Below are positions 1 through 5,703 of a stretch of 8,378 nt of DNA, in pieces. Every line of letters begins with the position of its first letter. Position 1 is the stretch's first letter. The notes under the pieces are model-generated. The model was not told where the DNA came from. It made no database searches and was given only the letters and a program-made list of their open reading frames with translations. Source of the DNA: an archaeon (lineage in GTDB: Archaea; Asgardarchaeota; Heimdallarchaeia; Hodarchaeales; S146-22); assembly GCA_024276395.1 (NCBI GenBank), contig JAJRXH010000709.1, positions 1-8,378 on the forward strand, read 5' to 3'. Made by a program: the position numbers and the translations under genes.

Positions 1-984
1 ATCTACTTTTTTAGTTCTGAAGGAGCAAAAATTGAACAACACCTTGGACATACTGGAATGGTACTCTTTGTTTTGGCAAAATCAACTGGAGGAGAACTAC
101 AAGGAAGATCATTACAAAATCACGAGAGTGTCGGCTGGCTGGAATTCATCGAACGAAACCAACCAGAAAAAATGGCAGAAATCGTAAGTAATGAAGCAAC
201 ATTACTAGCAAAAAAAGCCAAAAAATGCCCGAAAGGAGAATTTTCTCTCATTTTAGATCCGTTCCAACTAGGATTAACCATACACGAATCATACGCTCAT
301 GCCAGTGAATTAGATAGGGTTCTAGGATATGAGGCTGATCTTGCTAGCACGAGTTTTCTGACTCCAGAAAAATTAGATCCCTTCAAGTATGGAAACGAAC
401 TCGTCACCATCGTTAATGATCCGTCCATACCTCACGTGCTAGGACATTATATGTATGATGACGAAGGCACCAAAGAAAAGAAGTATCGAATCATTAATCA
501 AGGAATCTTCGTAAATTATGAAACAGATGTTGAGTTTTCTTCAATGATGGGATTCAGTCAAAGTAATGGGAATTCGAAGGCGGAAAGCATTCATCACGTA
601 CCCACCATCCGAATAGCCAATGTTTACATGACTCCTCAAAGAGATGGATACGTGGACGTCGACGAATTGATAGCCGATACCAAGGAAGGAATTTATGCAT
701 TACACGGAAAAAGTCACAACATTGATGATATGAGGCTTAACTTTCAGTTTAATACTCAAATCGGTTATTTTATCAAGAATGGTGAAATTCAGCATCCGCT
801 AAAAAACGTGACTTACCAAGGATATACACCGCGTTTTTGGAACGCCGTAGACGGACTCACGAGACAATACCAGATATATGGGTTACCTTATTGTGGGAAG
901 GGAAATCCTGTACAAGCCGGGTTTGCGTCACATGGTGATCCTTGGGTCAGATTCAACAAGATTAAAATCGGAATTGCCAATTAA
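1..984 (+). CDS. tldD: TldD metalloprotease subunit (5' end outside window)
   Basis: The open frame runs in from base 1, so the N-terminus lies upstream; 327 residues are visible of the family's usual 440-480. Family knowledge: TldD is the catalytic half of the cytoplasmic TldD/TldE heterodimer, a zinc protease that trims unfolded peptides, for example RiPP precursors in bacteria. Seen here: the metal-binding HExxxH as HESYAH (bases 283-300, fragment residues 95-100), then the SNGNSKAES stretch, the FQF and GYFIKNGEI segment, and the C-terminal CGKGNP (Cys at 892-894) with ASHGDPWVRF, matching the family's cysteine/SxG end. The catalytic subunit therefore looks intact as far as it can be seen. 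The ATG at 58 is internal, because family-like sequence (FFSSEGAKIEQ) precedes it. tldE follows after 31 bases. The archaeal substrate is unknown, and no RiPP precursor is visible nearby. Confidence 0.95.
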   Translation: MYFFSSEGAKIEQHLGHTGMVLFVLAKSTGGELQGRSLQNHESVGWLEFIERNQPEKMAEIVSNEATLLAKKAKKCPKGEFSLILDPFQLGLTIHESYAHASELDRVLGYEADLASTSFLTPEKLDPFKYGNELVTIVNDPSIPHVLGHYMYDDEGTKEKKYRIINQGIFVNYETDVEFSSMMGFSQSNGNSKAESIHHVPTIRIANVYMTPQRDGYVDVDELIADTKEGIYALHGKSHNIDDMRLNFQFNTQIGYFIKNGEIQHPLKNVTYQGYTPRFWNAVDGLTRQYQIYGLPYCGKGNPVQAGFASHGDPWVRFNKIKIGIAN

Positions 985-1019
985 TGACGGCTGTAATTAA
1001 AAAACTGGTGGCCCAATGA
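984..1019 (+). other. 11-codon mini-ORF bridging tldD stop and tldE start
   Basis: The tldD stop overlaps an ATG (TAATG, 982-986). This opens an 11-codon frame whose TGA (1017-1019) overlaps the tldE ATG (ATGA, 1016-1019). A ribosome could in principle pass from tldD to tldE by two stop/start overlaps. A GGTGG at 1007-1011 can serve as the Shine-Dalgarno of tldE. The encoded peptide is not recognisable. Chance is quite possible. Confidence 0.25.
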
Positions 1020-2221
1020 TGACAGAAAATTTGATGTCCACTGCTGAAAAAATTTGTAACATTGCTGGTAACAAGGGCGCTTCCGAAACACTTGCTTACT
1101 TGGTAGAGACGAAGGAAATCTCCAATAGATTCGCTAGAAATCACATCACGCAAAATGTCATCAGAGTAGGATCCATTCTAAAAATAGCAATCGCCATTGG
1201 ACGAAAGTTGGCTGCTTTTAGTGGTTCACTACCAAATGATCCAACAAGGATAGCACATCTCATTACTAAACTCACATCAATGGTGCGCGTCGCTAATGAA
1301 GACACAGATTTTCCAGGTTCCATTGCTGGTAAGATAACTTACCCAGAAACAGCCGGACTCACGCCACGTCGGAATCAAATCGTGGATCCTGAAGATGTAA
1401 AAAATCTAGTTGAGACTGTCATTTGCACTGCATCTCAACAAAAAGAAGTGAAAGCTGTAAGTGGAAACATAACTTTCACTGCAGAAACGCGAGCATTTGC
1501 ATCAAGCCATCAAATCACTAATCAATATCAAACTAGTTACTTTAAAGTAACAATCTCAACAATAGCAAAAAAGCACGGAAATGAAGGACAGGCAACACGA
1601 AGACTTGCGTTACGATCACTAAAATCTAAACCCCTAGAAATAACTGCTGAAGACATGGCAATCACAGCGATCCTTAATACAAGACCAAAGAAAATCGATG
1701 TAGATACTTACAAAGCGATCCTCGACCCAATGGCATTAGCCGAAATAATCTACCTACTTGGTATCGTCGCCACAGGGTCTAAAATTCACCAGTATTCCTC
1801 TTTTTTATTGGACATAGAACAAAAAATGGTATTCGACGAGGAATTTACTCTCTTAAGTGACACTCACAATTCGGAAAACATCATAGCTCGCCCTTTTGAT
1901 GATGAGGGAACTCCAACAAAAACGTTTCTAATCTTCGAAAATGGAATTCTCAAAAACATCGGGTACGACCAAAGAAGTGCTAAAAAGGATGGCAAGGAAA
2001 GCAATGGTTGCGCAGCAATTATTCTTGGCAAAAAAAAAGTCAACTTTCCAGCAACAAGAGTAATGACAACATCAGCAACAAAAGAAGACCTCATCAGGAA
2101 AATGAAATCTGGCATCCTCATAAAAAATCTCTTTTACAACACTTTTGTCGATATTCGGAAAGAAATCGCCAGTTTCCTGACGAAAGAGGGAATATTTGTC
2201 ATTAAAAACGGAGTGCCCTAA
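1016..2221 (+). CDS. tldE: TldE/PmbA-family subunit with shortened C-terminus
   Basis: This is the non-catalytic partner of TldD, which forms the substrate channel of the TldD/TldE protease. It encodes 401 residues (E. coli PmbA has about 450). As expected for TldE there is no HExxxH. Recognisable parts are an N-terminal segment (about 5-65, with ISNRFARNHITQNV), a central domain, and the conserved C-terminal part: ILDPMALAEII, then RPFDDEGTP (R292-P300), then a GILI segment and FVIKNG at the end. In the family this last motif (ENGEI) is followed by about 50 more residues ending the beta structure; here a TAA comes two codons later. A frame starting at 2218 reads LINQITFTSHVHIQ, which resembles the missing continuation. 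The gene may be naturally shortened, frameshifted, or mis-sequenced. ATG 1016 or the adjacent ATG 1019 could start it; GGTGG at 1007-1011 suits the second better by spacing. Confidence 0.88.
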   Translation: MMTENLMSTAEKICNIAGNKGASETLAYLVETKEISNRFARNHITQNVIRVGSILKIAIAIGRKLAAFSGSLPNDPTRIAHLITKLTSMVRVANEDTDFPGSIAGKITYPETAGLTPRRNQIVDPEDVKNLVETVICTASQQKEVKAVSGNITFTAETRAFASSHQITNQYQTSYFKVTISTIAKKHGNEGQATRRLALRSLKSKPLEITAEDMAITAILNTRPKKIDVDTYKAILDPMALAEIIYLLGIVATGSKIHQYSSFLLDIEQKMVFDEEFTLLSDTHNSENIIARPFDDEGTPTKTFLIFENGILKNIGYDQRSAKKDGKESNGCAAIILGKKKVNFPATRVMTTSATKEDLIRKMKSGILIKNLFYNTFVDIRKEIASFLTKEGIFVIKNGVP

Positions 2222-2263
2222 TTAACCAAATAACTTTTACAAGTCATGTTCACATCCAATGAA

Positions 2264-2269
2264 GGTGAT
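2264..2269 (+). promoter_or_regulatory. Shine-Dalgarno of the cytidylate kinase gene
   Basis: GGTGAT is a perfect complement to the ATCACC near the archaeal 16S rRNA 3' end. It lies 5 bases before the ATG at 2275. It fixes this start, and with it the N-terminal extension of the kinase. Confidence 0.75.
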
Positions 2270-2274
2270 AAAAT

Positions 2275-2955
2275 ATGGGTACATGGTTAAAAAAACTCAT
2301 TCCTCATGAAAAGCACATTTTAAAAGAACTACAATTATCAGAGGATGCTAAGACTCCGAATCCTATCATTGCAATTGGCGGTCTCTCTGGTACGGGTAAA
2401 GACACTCTCGCTGCTAACATCAAGACCTTCATGGACGAATATTTCGACAATGAGTTCGAAATAATGAGTGCTGGAAGATTCATCAGGGAATTTGCCAGTG
2501 GAAAAGGTTACGATGAGGTCGATATGGATCATTTCGTGACCACCATTCAAGATTCCACTGAATTCAGAGAAAAAATGGATCTAGTTGTAGATCATTCCAT
2601 CCTAAAGACTGCCCTAGAAAAAGGAGGAATTTTCGTTGGGAGAATGGCCCCATTTACCATTGGAGATTGGGGATTAACCATCTACTTGAAATGCGAACCA
2701 ACAGTAGTCGCAAAACGCTTAATCTCAGATCCAAAAAGAGCTGAATGGGGAAAAAATTATCAGCAGATTGTTGAAAAAATCATCACTCGCGATGCGGCTG
2801 ATATGAAAAGACTAAGCGAATTCTACGAAACATCTTTTGATCATCTAATCAAAAAAGTAGACTTGGTGATCGATACCGGAACTTTTAGCGTGAATGGAGC
2901 TTTAGATATCGCTAAGTCTGCCATCATTGACTATTTCAACATCAAAAAAAGATAA
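2275..2955 (+). CDS. cmk: archaeal-type cytidylate kinase, N-terminally extended
   Basis: This is a P-loop nucleoside monophosphate kinase of 226 residues, best matching the archaeal cytidylate kinase family (ATP + CMP to ADP + CDP, cytoplasmic). Visible motifs are: Walker A GLSGTGKDT (36-44); the NMP-binding SAGRFIREFA (65-74), which fits the family's SAGDxFRExA; the GRMAPF turn (122-127) in place of the usual GRLAGW; a lid-like basic segment with an R-D pair (about 150-180); and LVIDT near the C-terminus. Archaeal Cmk is usually 180-190 residues, and about 30 residues before the first beta strand are extra. The strong GGTGAT upstream supports the long start. It lies 53 bases after tldE on the same strand, so it is probably the last gene of that operon. 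It could instead be a related small-molecule kinase using the same fold, since the extension and the altered GRxAxx turn are not standard. Confidence 0.82.
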   Translation: MGTWLKKLIPHEKHILKELQLSEDAKTPNPIIAIGGLSGTGKDTLAANIKTFMDEYFDNEFEIMSAGRFIREFASGKGYDEVDMDHFVTTIQDSTEFREKMDLVVDHSILKTALEKGGIFVGRMAPFTIGDWGLTIYLKCEPTVVAKRLISDPKRAEWGKNYQQIVEKIITRDAADMKRLSEFYETSFDHLIKKVDLVIDTGTFSVNGALDIAKSAIIDYFNIKKR

Positions 2956-2970
2956 GAAAGGTAAATTATC

Positions 2971-3030
2971 AAAAAATCTTTCATCATTCACTTTTTTCAA
3001 CGGTTCAACCTTCTATTTTCTCGAAATAGA
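2971..3030. terminator. probable bidirectional terminator between convergent genes
   Basis: Only 57 bases separate the cytidylate kinase stop from the KaiC-like gene stop. They hold T6 on the + strand (2992-2997) and A6 at 2971-2976, which is T6 on the - strand. A perfect 7-bp hairpin TCTATTT/AAATAGA with a 5-base loop spans 3012-3030, over the TAG of the ATPase gene. T-tracts are the main archaeal termination signal, so this is a plausible stop for both transcripts. Confidence 0.4.
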
Positions 3031-3768
3031 TGGAAGCCTAAATTCAGAACTAATTGAAATGCCTTTGTCGTGGATAGTAAAAGGATACACTCCAAGCTTG
3101 TGATTCACGCCTCTCATCTTGTATATCTCAATACCACGTTGTCTTGACCATCCTAATTCTCCACTTCTTTGATTATAGAGCAATATTATACCCTGAGCAA
3201 GAAATAGTGCTAAATCCTCTGTATCCCTCGTGGCGGCAGATTCATAGATGAGAAAACTCGTCACCCTAGCTCGGTTTAAAATTTCAAAGAAACGCAGAAG
3301 CATGAAACGCAAGTCTCTTGGTGAATCGTACATCATTGCAATGATGGTAATGGGATCAATGACCAGTCGTTTTGCATCGATTTTCTTGATGTGTTCTTCT
3401 AAAAGAGATTTCAGGAAATCTGTAAGGTCAATCTTCCCACTCTTTGTTAACAACTGTCCTCTTCCAATAACTCGTGCAAATGACATATCGATGAACCTTA
3501 ATAGTCCCTGTTCTTCCCATTTTTCCCAATTCCACCCTTTCTTCTGGGTAGCCAAAACTTCTTCCTTTGTTTCATTGAAACTCACGAATATCCCAGGTTC
3601 TCCCATTTCAGCGCGACGTACCAAATACTCTAAACATAATGTTGTCTTTCCAGAGCCAGGTTCTCCTTTGATTAACACGGTCCATCCGCGAGGCAGACCT
3701 TGTCCTAATAATTCATCTAATCCTTGAATACCAGTTTTCATGTAGGAAATTTCTGAAGATGACATCAT
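3013..3768 (-). CDS. KaiC/RAD55-like single-domain ATPase
   Basis: This 251-residue RecA-superfamily ATPase of the KaiC-like group (COG0467 type) is abundant in archaea and mostly of unknown role; proposed roles are in signalling. It opens with the typical TGIQGLDELL (12-21), then Walker A GEPGSGKT (35-42), a FVSFNE strand (61-66), Walker B RLVIDP (134-139, Asp138), and the C-terminal KMRGVNHKLGVYPFTI block that corresponds to the KaiC KMRGxxH...PFxI signature. KaiC normally has two adjacent catalytic glutamates after the strand; here the pair reads Asn65-Glu66. There is one domain and no fused sensor or kinase module. ATG at 3768 is followed at once by a second ATG (3765). The upstream GTGAAGTGAAAG is only a weak ribosome binding site. 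The gene stands alone, convergent with the tld operon, and faces a long spacer that may hold its control region. Confidence 0.9.
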   Translation of the reverse strand: MMSSSEISYMKTGIQGLDELLGQGLPRGWTVLIKGEPGSGKTTLCLEYLVRRAEMGEPGIFVSFNETKEEVLATQKKGWNWEKWEEQGLLRFIDMSFARVIGRGQLLTKSGKIDLTDFLKSLLEEHIKKIDAKRLVIDPITIIAMMYDSPRDLRFMLLRFFEILNRARVTSFLIYESAATRDTEDLALFLAQGIILLYNQRSGELGWSRQRGIEIYKMRGVNHKLGVYPFTIHDKGISISSEFRLPSISRK

Positions 3769-3784
3769 CTTTCACTTCACTAAG

Positions 3785-3801
3785 CATTATTATTATTTTT
3801 C
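3785..3801 (-). promoter_or_regulatory. possible TATA promoter of the KaiC-like gene
   Basis: Read on the - strand, an A/T run AAAAATAATAATAAT preceded by TTTCGG lies about 20-35 bases before the ATG at 3768. It could act as BRE plus TATA for a short-leader transcript. The motif is not a strict TTTATA match. Confidence 0.3.
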
Positions 3802-3945
3802 CGAAAGAAAAGAAGTAGCTCGATTTCCAAGGGTATTACGCCAAATGCTTTTTCCCAGGTATCTTATAGTCTTTCAACTATGTGCGCGTATTACTACTTT
3901 AAAAACCACTGCACTCTGACATTCTACTTCTCAACTATCAAGTAT

Positions 3946-4040
3946 TGATGCACCAATAACCGTTATTTTCTCTATCCAAGCCTACCTTTCATTTTTATAA
4001 AAATGTTACCAATGAAAGAAGAAAAGTGAAGCACCAATAA
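3946..4040. repeat. two near-identical 14-mers flanking a palindromic TATA
   Basis: TGATGCACCAATAA (3946-3959) and TGAAGCACCAATAA (4027-4040) differ at one base and lie in the same direction 81 bases apart. Between them is the palindrome at 3990-4005, 30 bases from one copy and 21 from the other. The layout fits paired regulator sites around a promoter. No binding protein can be named. Confidence 0.4.
3986..4018. promoter_or_regulatory. palindromic TATA element inside a larger inverted repeat
   Basis: CATTTTTATAAAAATG (3990-4005) is a perfect 16-nt palindrome centred on TATA. It overlaps an 8-bp inverted repeat, CTTTCATT (3986-3993) and AATGAAAG (4011-4018). A symmetric TATA box within an inverted repeat is a natural place for a promoter plus operator. 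Transcription could run in either direction. Confidence 0.4.
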
Positions 4041-4129
4041 AAAATATCGATGGTATATGATCCATACTACATATAGAATTCGTTTAAACATATATTTTTA
4101 ACGTGCGTTTAAATGACTCACGAAATGAT

Positions 4130-4141
4130 GTAATATATTAC
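4130..4141 (+). promoter_or_regulatory. palindromic TATA-like element at a composition boundary
   Basis: GTAATATATTAC is a perfect 12-nt palindrome containing TATATTA. It lies exactly where base composition changes from about 27% to about 42% G+C. If used as a TATA box on the + strand, transcription would start near 4160-4168, just before the first hairpin of the structured block. Confidence 0.35.
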
Positions 4142-4159
4142 GGAAGTCGTGTCACATCA

Positions 4160-4490
4160 AGGTAAATTATCGGACGTTTTTTGTCCAAAACTCGGAATTG
4201 TGTTAGTCGAAGTCCTTTTAAAGCTACAAGCAATGGGTTCACTTGGGAATTTTTCCCGAAAAAACCGAACGAATTTTCCGGTTCGGACGTAATACTGAAC
4301 ATTCAGGAAAATCATATCAAAATCTCAAGAGAATTCATCTCGTCGGTGAATTCACTAGGTCTTAAGCGACCTCCCATTCAGAGGGATGGCATCAGTATCG
4401 GAAGTCTCTAACCGTGCGACGATTTTCCAAATTTGGGGAGATGTGTTAAAATCTGGAGATTTTAGCCCGGTTAGGGATTTCTGGGCTTGG
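4160..4490 (+). ncRNA. candidate structured RNA or long leader (tandem hairpins)
   Basis: A chain of short inverted repeats fills this block. Stems are: GGAC/GTCC (4172-4186); TTGGGAA/TTCCCGA (4243-4259); CCGAAC/GTTCGG (4265-4286); CTGA/TCAG (4295-4306); GAATTCA/TGAATTC (4331-4353); AGGTC/GACCT (4357-4372); CCATTC/GGATGG with one G-U (4374-4389); TAAAATC/GATTTTA with a TGGA loop (4447-4464); and AGCCCGG/CTGGGCT with one G-U (4464-4487). Several sit almost end to end. G+C is about 42%, against about 27% just upstream. The block lies on the + strand side of a winged-helix gene, so it could be an independent RNA or that gene's leader. It does not match RNase P, SRP RNA, tRNA or a group II intron domain V as far as I can see. 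Some hairpins are expected by chance; the density is the argument. Confidence 0.3.
4181..4411 (+). CDS. doubtful 76-residue ORF in the structured spacer
   Basis: The frame starts at a TTG, has no ATG or GTG option, and has at best a weak GGTAA as ribosome binding site. The product is unlike any family I know. Its middle (FTWEFFPKKPNEF, then ILNIQENHIKISREF) looks like ordinary soluble protein, so it cannot be dismissed. The - strand also stays open here in two stretches (4315-4157 with an ATG, and 4516-4355), which weakens the case for any one frame. The same bases form tandem hairpins. The RNA reading is preferred. Confidence 0.18.
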   Translation: MSKTRNCVSRSPFKATSNGFTWEFFPKKPNEFSGSDVILNIQENHIKISREFISSVNSLGLKRPPIQRDGISIGSL

Positions 4491-4546
4491 TTTATCAAAC
4501 AAGAAAGAGGTCTCTCTCACTAAAAAATCCACAAGGTACATGATCA

Positions 4547-4556
4547 AAATATAATA
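4547..4556 (+). promoter_or_regulatory. TATA-like box before the winged-helix gene
   Basis: AAATATAATA lies about 25 bases before the ATG at 4576. A start from this box would be nearly leaderless, yet the gene has a strong ribosome binding site at 4563-4570. A second, upstream promoter giving a longer leader is therefore likely. Confidence 0.35.
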
Positions 4557-4562
4557 AAAAAT

Positions 4563-4570
4563 GAGGTGAT
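4563..4570 (+). promoter_or_regulatory. strong Shine-Dalgarno of the winged-helix gene
   Basis: GAGGTGAT, 5 bases before ATG 4576, is an extended match to the archaeal anti-Shine-Dalgarno. It fixes the start of this very small gene and shows that the gene is translated from a leadered mRNA. Confidence 0.8.
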
Positions 4571-4575
4571 GTAAA

Positions 4576-4797
4576 ATGAGTAAACAAGTTACTTTCTCAC
4601 CAACAGCCCGAAGAATGATTGAACTCCTTAGAAATCGTGGACCCATGCGACCCAAGGACATTGCCGAAGATTTAAAGGTAAGCCGACGAACGGTGTCCAA
4701 AGCCATAAAAAGTCTCAGTGAAGCTGGACTAGTCAAGGAAGTTCCTTATCTAGATGATGTCAGAGGTAAAATCATCGTTCTTAAAGAAAAAGCATGA
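4576..4797 (+). CDS. small winged helix-turn-helix DNA-binding protein
   Basis: A 73-residue protein that is little more than one winged helix: helix 1 about 10-20 (TARRMIELLRNR), helix 2 about 25-34 (RPKDIAEDLKV), recognition helix about 36-48 (SRRTVSKAIKSLSEAG), and a wing about 52-70 ending in KIIVLKEK. The pattern is that of MarR/ArsR-like and Lrp-like archaeal transcription factors. No ligand or dimerisation domain is attached, so it probably acts as a small dimer or with a partner. There is a strong ribosome binding site, and the gene ends with tandem TGA TGA stops. It stands alone: a structured 400-base leader region lies upstream and a hairpin plus T-tract follows. Self-regulation through the inverted repeats upstream is possible, but nothing in the sequence proves it. 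Confidence 0.85.
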   Translation: MSKQVTFSPTARRMIELLRNRGPMRPKDIAEDLKVSRRTVSKAIKSLSEAGLVKEVPYLDDVRGKIIVLKEKA

Positions 4798-4836
4798 TGA
4801 ACTCTTGAAAAAAAAGTAAAAGACGAATAAATTCAA

Positions 4837-4882
4837 AGCAAGTTCCTACTTGCTCTTACTCCCATCCCATTCCTATTTTTTT
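4837..4882 (+). terminator. hairpin plus T7 tract after the winged-helix gene
   Basis: A perfect 7-bp stem AGCAAGT/ACTTGCT with a TCCT loop (4837-4854) is followed by a pyrimidine-rich run and TTTTTTT at 4876-4882. It lies 40 bases past the gene stop and before the next + strand gene, which suggests that the winged-helix gene is monocistronic. Confidence 0.45.
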
Positions 4883-4955
4883 ACCATAAGAAAATTTCTT
4901 TTATCTCTTAATGCATCAACAATTCAAGAAATAATTTTTCGGAGCGTTTTTTGCC

Positions 4956-5612
4956 ATGTTCAAGGCACTTCCCATCGAAAAGCTCGATGAACTCATCCAA
5001 CAATATCAACAAGTAAAGACCGAATACGAGAAAAAAAGAATAGTTCAACAAATAGCCAGCATGAGGACACCACTGGCGATTGAATTTCTGATAAATGTTC
5101 TCAATGAGAAAGATTACCCACTTGTAAGACGATGGGCTGCCGCGGGATTGGGGAAACTATATGAACTCGGAACAGAAGCCGTACCTCATCTCATCGAAAC
5201 ACTGAAAACAGACCCAGATGAACAGGTAAGGAAGTGGGCTGCTGTAGCTCTCGGAAACATTGGTGATGAACGCGGCATTCCAGCACTCATTGAAACGCTA
5301 TTGCACGATCCCTTCGTCGAAGCCCGATATCGTGCGGCAGCTGCCTTAATGAAGCTCTTTGCTATTGATGCAAAGCAGGCACTGGAAACGGCGCTTTTTA
5401 ATGATCCTACTTCTGAAGTCAGGGGATTAGCAGCAAATGCGCTAGCTTTTCTAAGTACCACTGAAGATATCATTGATGTTCTCTTAAAAGCATTTCAAGC
5501 TGGAAAGCTTACGAAGACTATGCTTTTAGATTCCATGTCCAAACTTCGACCAGAGATCAAAGAATCAATGAAAAAAAGACTACAAGAAATTGGGACAAAA
5601 ATTACAGATTAA
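4956..5612 (+). CDS. HEAT-repeat (PBS-lyase-type) protein
   Basis: This 218-residue all-helical protein has about five HEAT-like repeats: roughly 38-71, 72-104, 105-137, 138-168 and 169-200. An amphipathic N-terminal helix pair (about 7-36) precedes them. The diagnostic second-helix pattern recurs as VRRWAAAGLGKL, VRKWAAVALGNIGD and VRGLAANALAFL. Such repeats form a curved protein-binding scaffold. Bacterial and archaeal members include bilin lyases and many adaptor proteins, so catalysis should not be assumed here. There is no signal peptide or membrane segment; it is expected in the cytoplasm. A GGAG at 4941-4944 lies 11 bases before the ATG, a loose ribosome binding site. The next gene, a carbamoyltransferase, starts 91 bases downstream on the same strand, with no obvious terminator between them. 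A shared transcript and a working link are possible but unproven. Confidence 0.9.
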   Translation: MFKALPIEKLDELIQQYQQVKTEYEKKRIVQQIASMRTPLAIEFLINVLNEKDYPLVRRWAAAGLGKLYELGTEAVPHLIETLKTDPDEQVRKWAAVALGNIGDERGIPALIETLLHDPFVEARYRAAAALMKLFAIDAKQALETALFNDPTSEVRGLAANALAFLSTTEDIIDVLLKAFQAGKLTKTMLLDSMSKLRPEIKESMKKRLQEIGTKITD

Positions 5613-5703
5613 GCATCCAATTCACATGTTTTTCTGCTAACTGCTATCAAGGGATGAGAAAACCCACAATCATAGGGATAATACAAGCACGGGGAAATTT
5701 ATC

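Larger units (their letters stand above)
3769..4140. other. AT-rich spacer with repeat and palindrome elements, no gene
   Basis: This stretch is roughly 27-35% G+C and has no convincing coding frame on either strand. It contains the start-side control region of the KaiC-like gene, a pair of near-identical 14-mers, a 16-nt palindromic TATA element, and two CGTTTAAA copies (4081-4088, 4106-4113). A short - strand frame ending near 3934 gives the protein-like KITVIGASILDS, but it opens only 16 codons and may be chance. Confidence 0.6.

Noticed and set aside
2958..2970. 13-base exact repeat AAGGTAAATTATC shared with 4159-4171
   Set aside because: Same chance argument. One copy lies in a terminator spacer, and nothing links the two.
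3248..3727. 159-codon + strand open frame
   Set aside because: It lies antisense within the KaiC-like gene, whose Walker motifs and family blocks are clear. The + frame product is unlike any protein family.
4157..4315. 52-residue - strand ORF with an ATG, plus a second open stretch at 4516-4355 in the same frame
   Set aside because: Both look mildly protein-like, but no family is recognised. Both strands are open here, there is no ribosome binding site, and hairpin structure explains the block better.
4452..4464. 13-base exact repeat TCTGGAGATTTTA shared with 7416-7428
   Set aside because: One such repeat is expected about half the time by chance in a window this long and AT-rich, and the contexts are unrelated.
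4141..4490. RNase P RNA, SRP RNA or group II intron domain V
   Set aside because: The conserved cores of these RNAs (RNase P CR-I and CR-V, the SRP S-domain, the intron catalytic triad hairpin) were not found.
4446..4736. 96-codon - strand open frame
   Set aside because: Most of it is antisense to the winged-helix gene and its ribosome binding site, and the product is low in recognisable features.
5186..5473. 95-codon - strand open frame
   Set aside because: It is the antisense of regular HEAT repeats, whose alanine-rich codons leave the other strand open.
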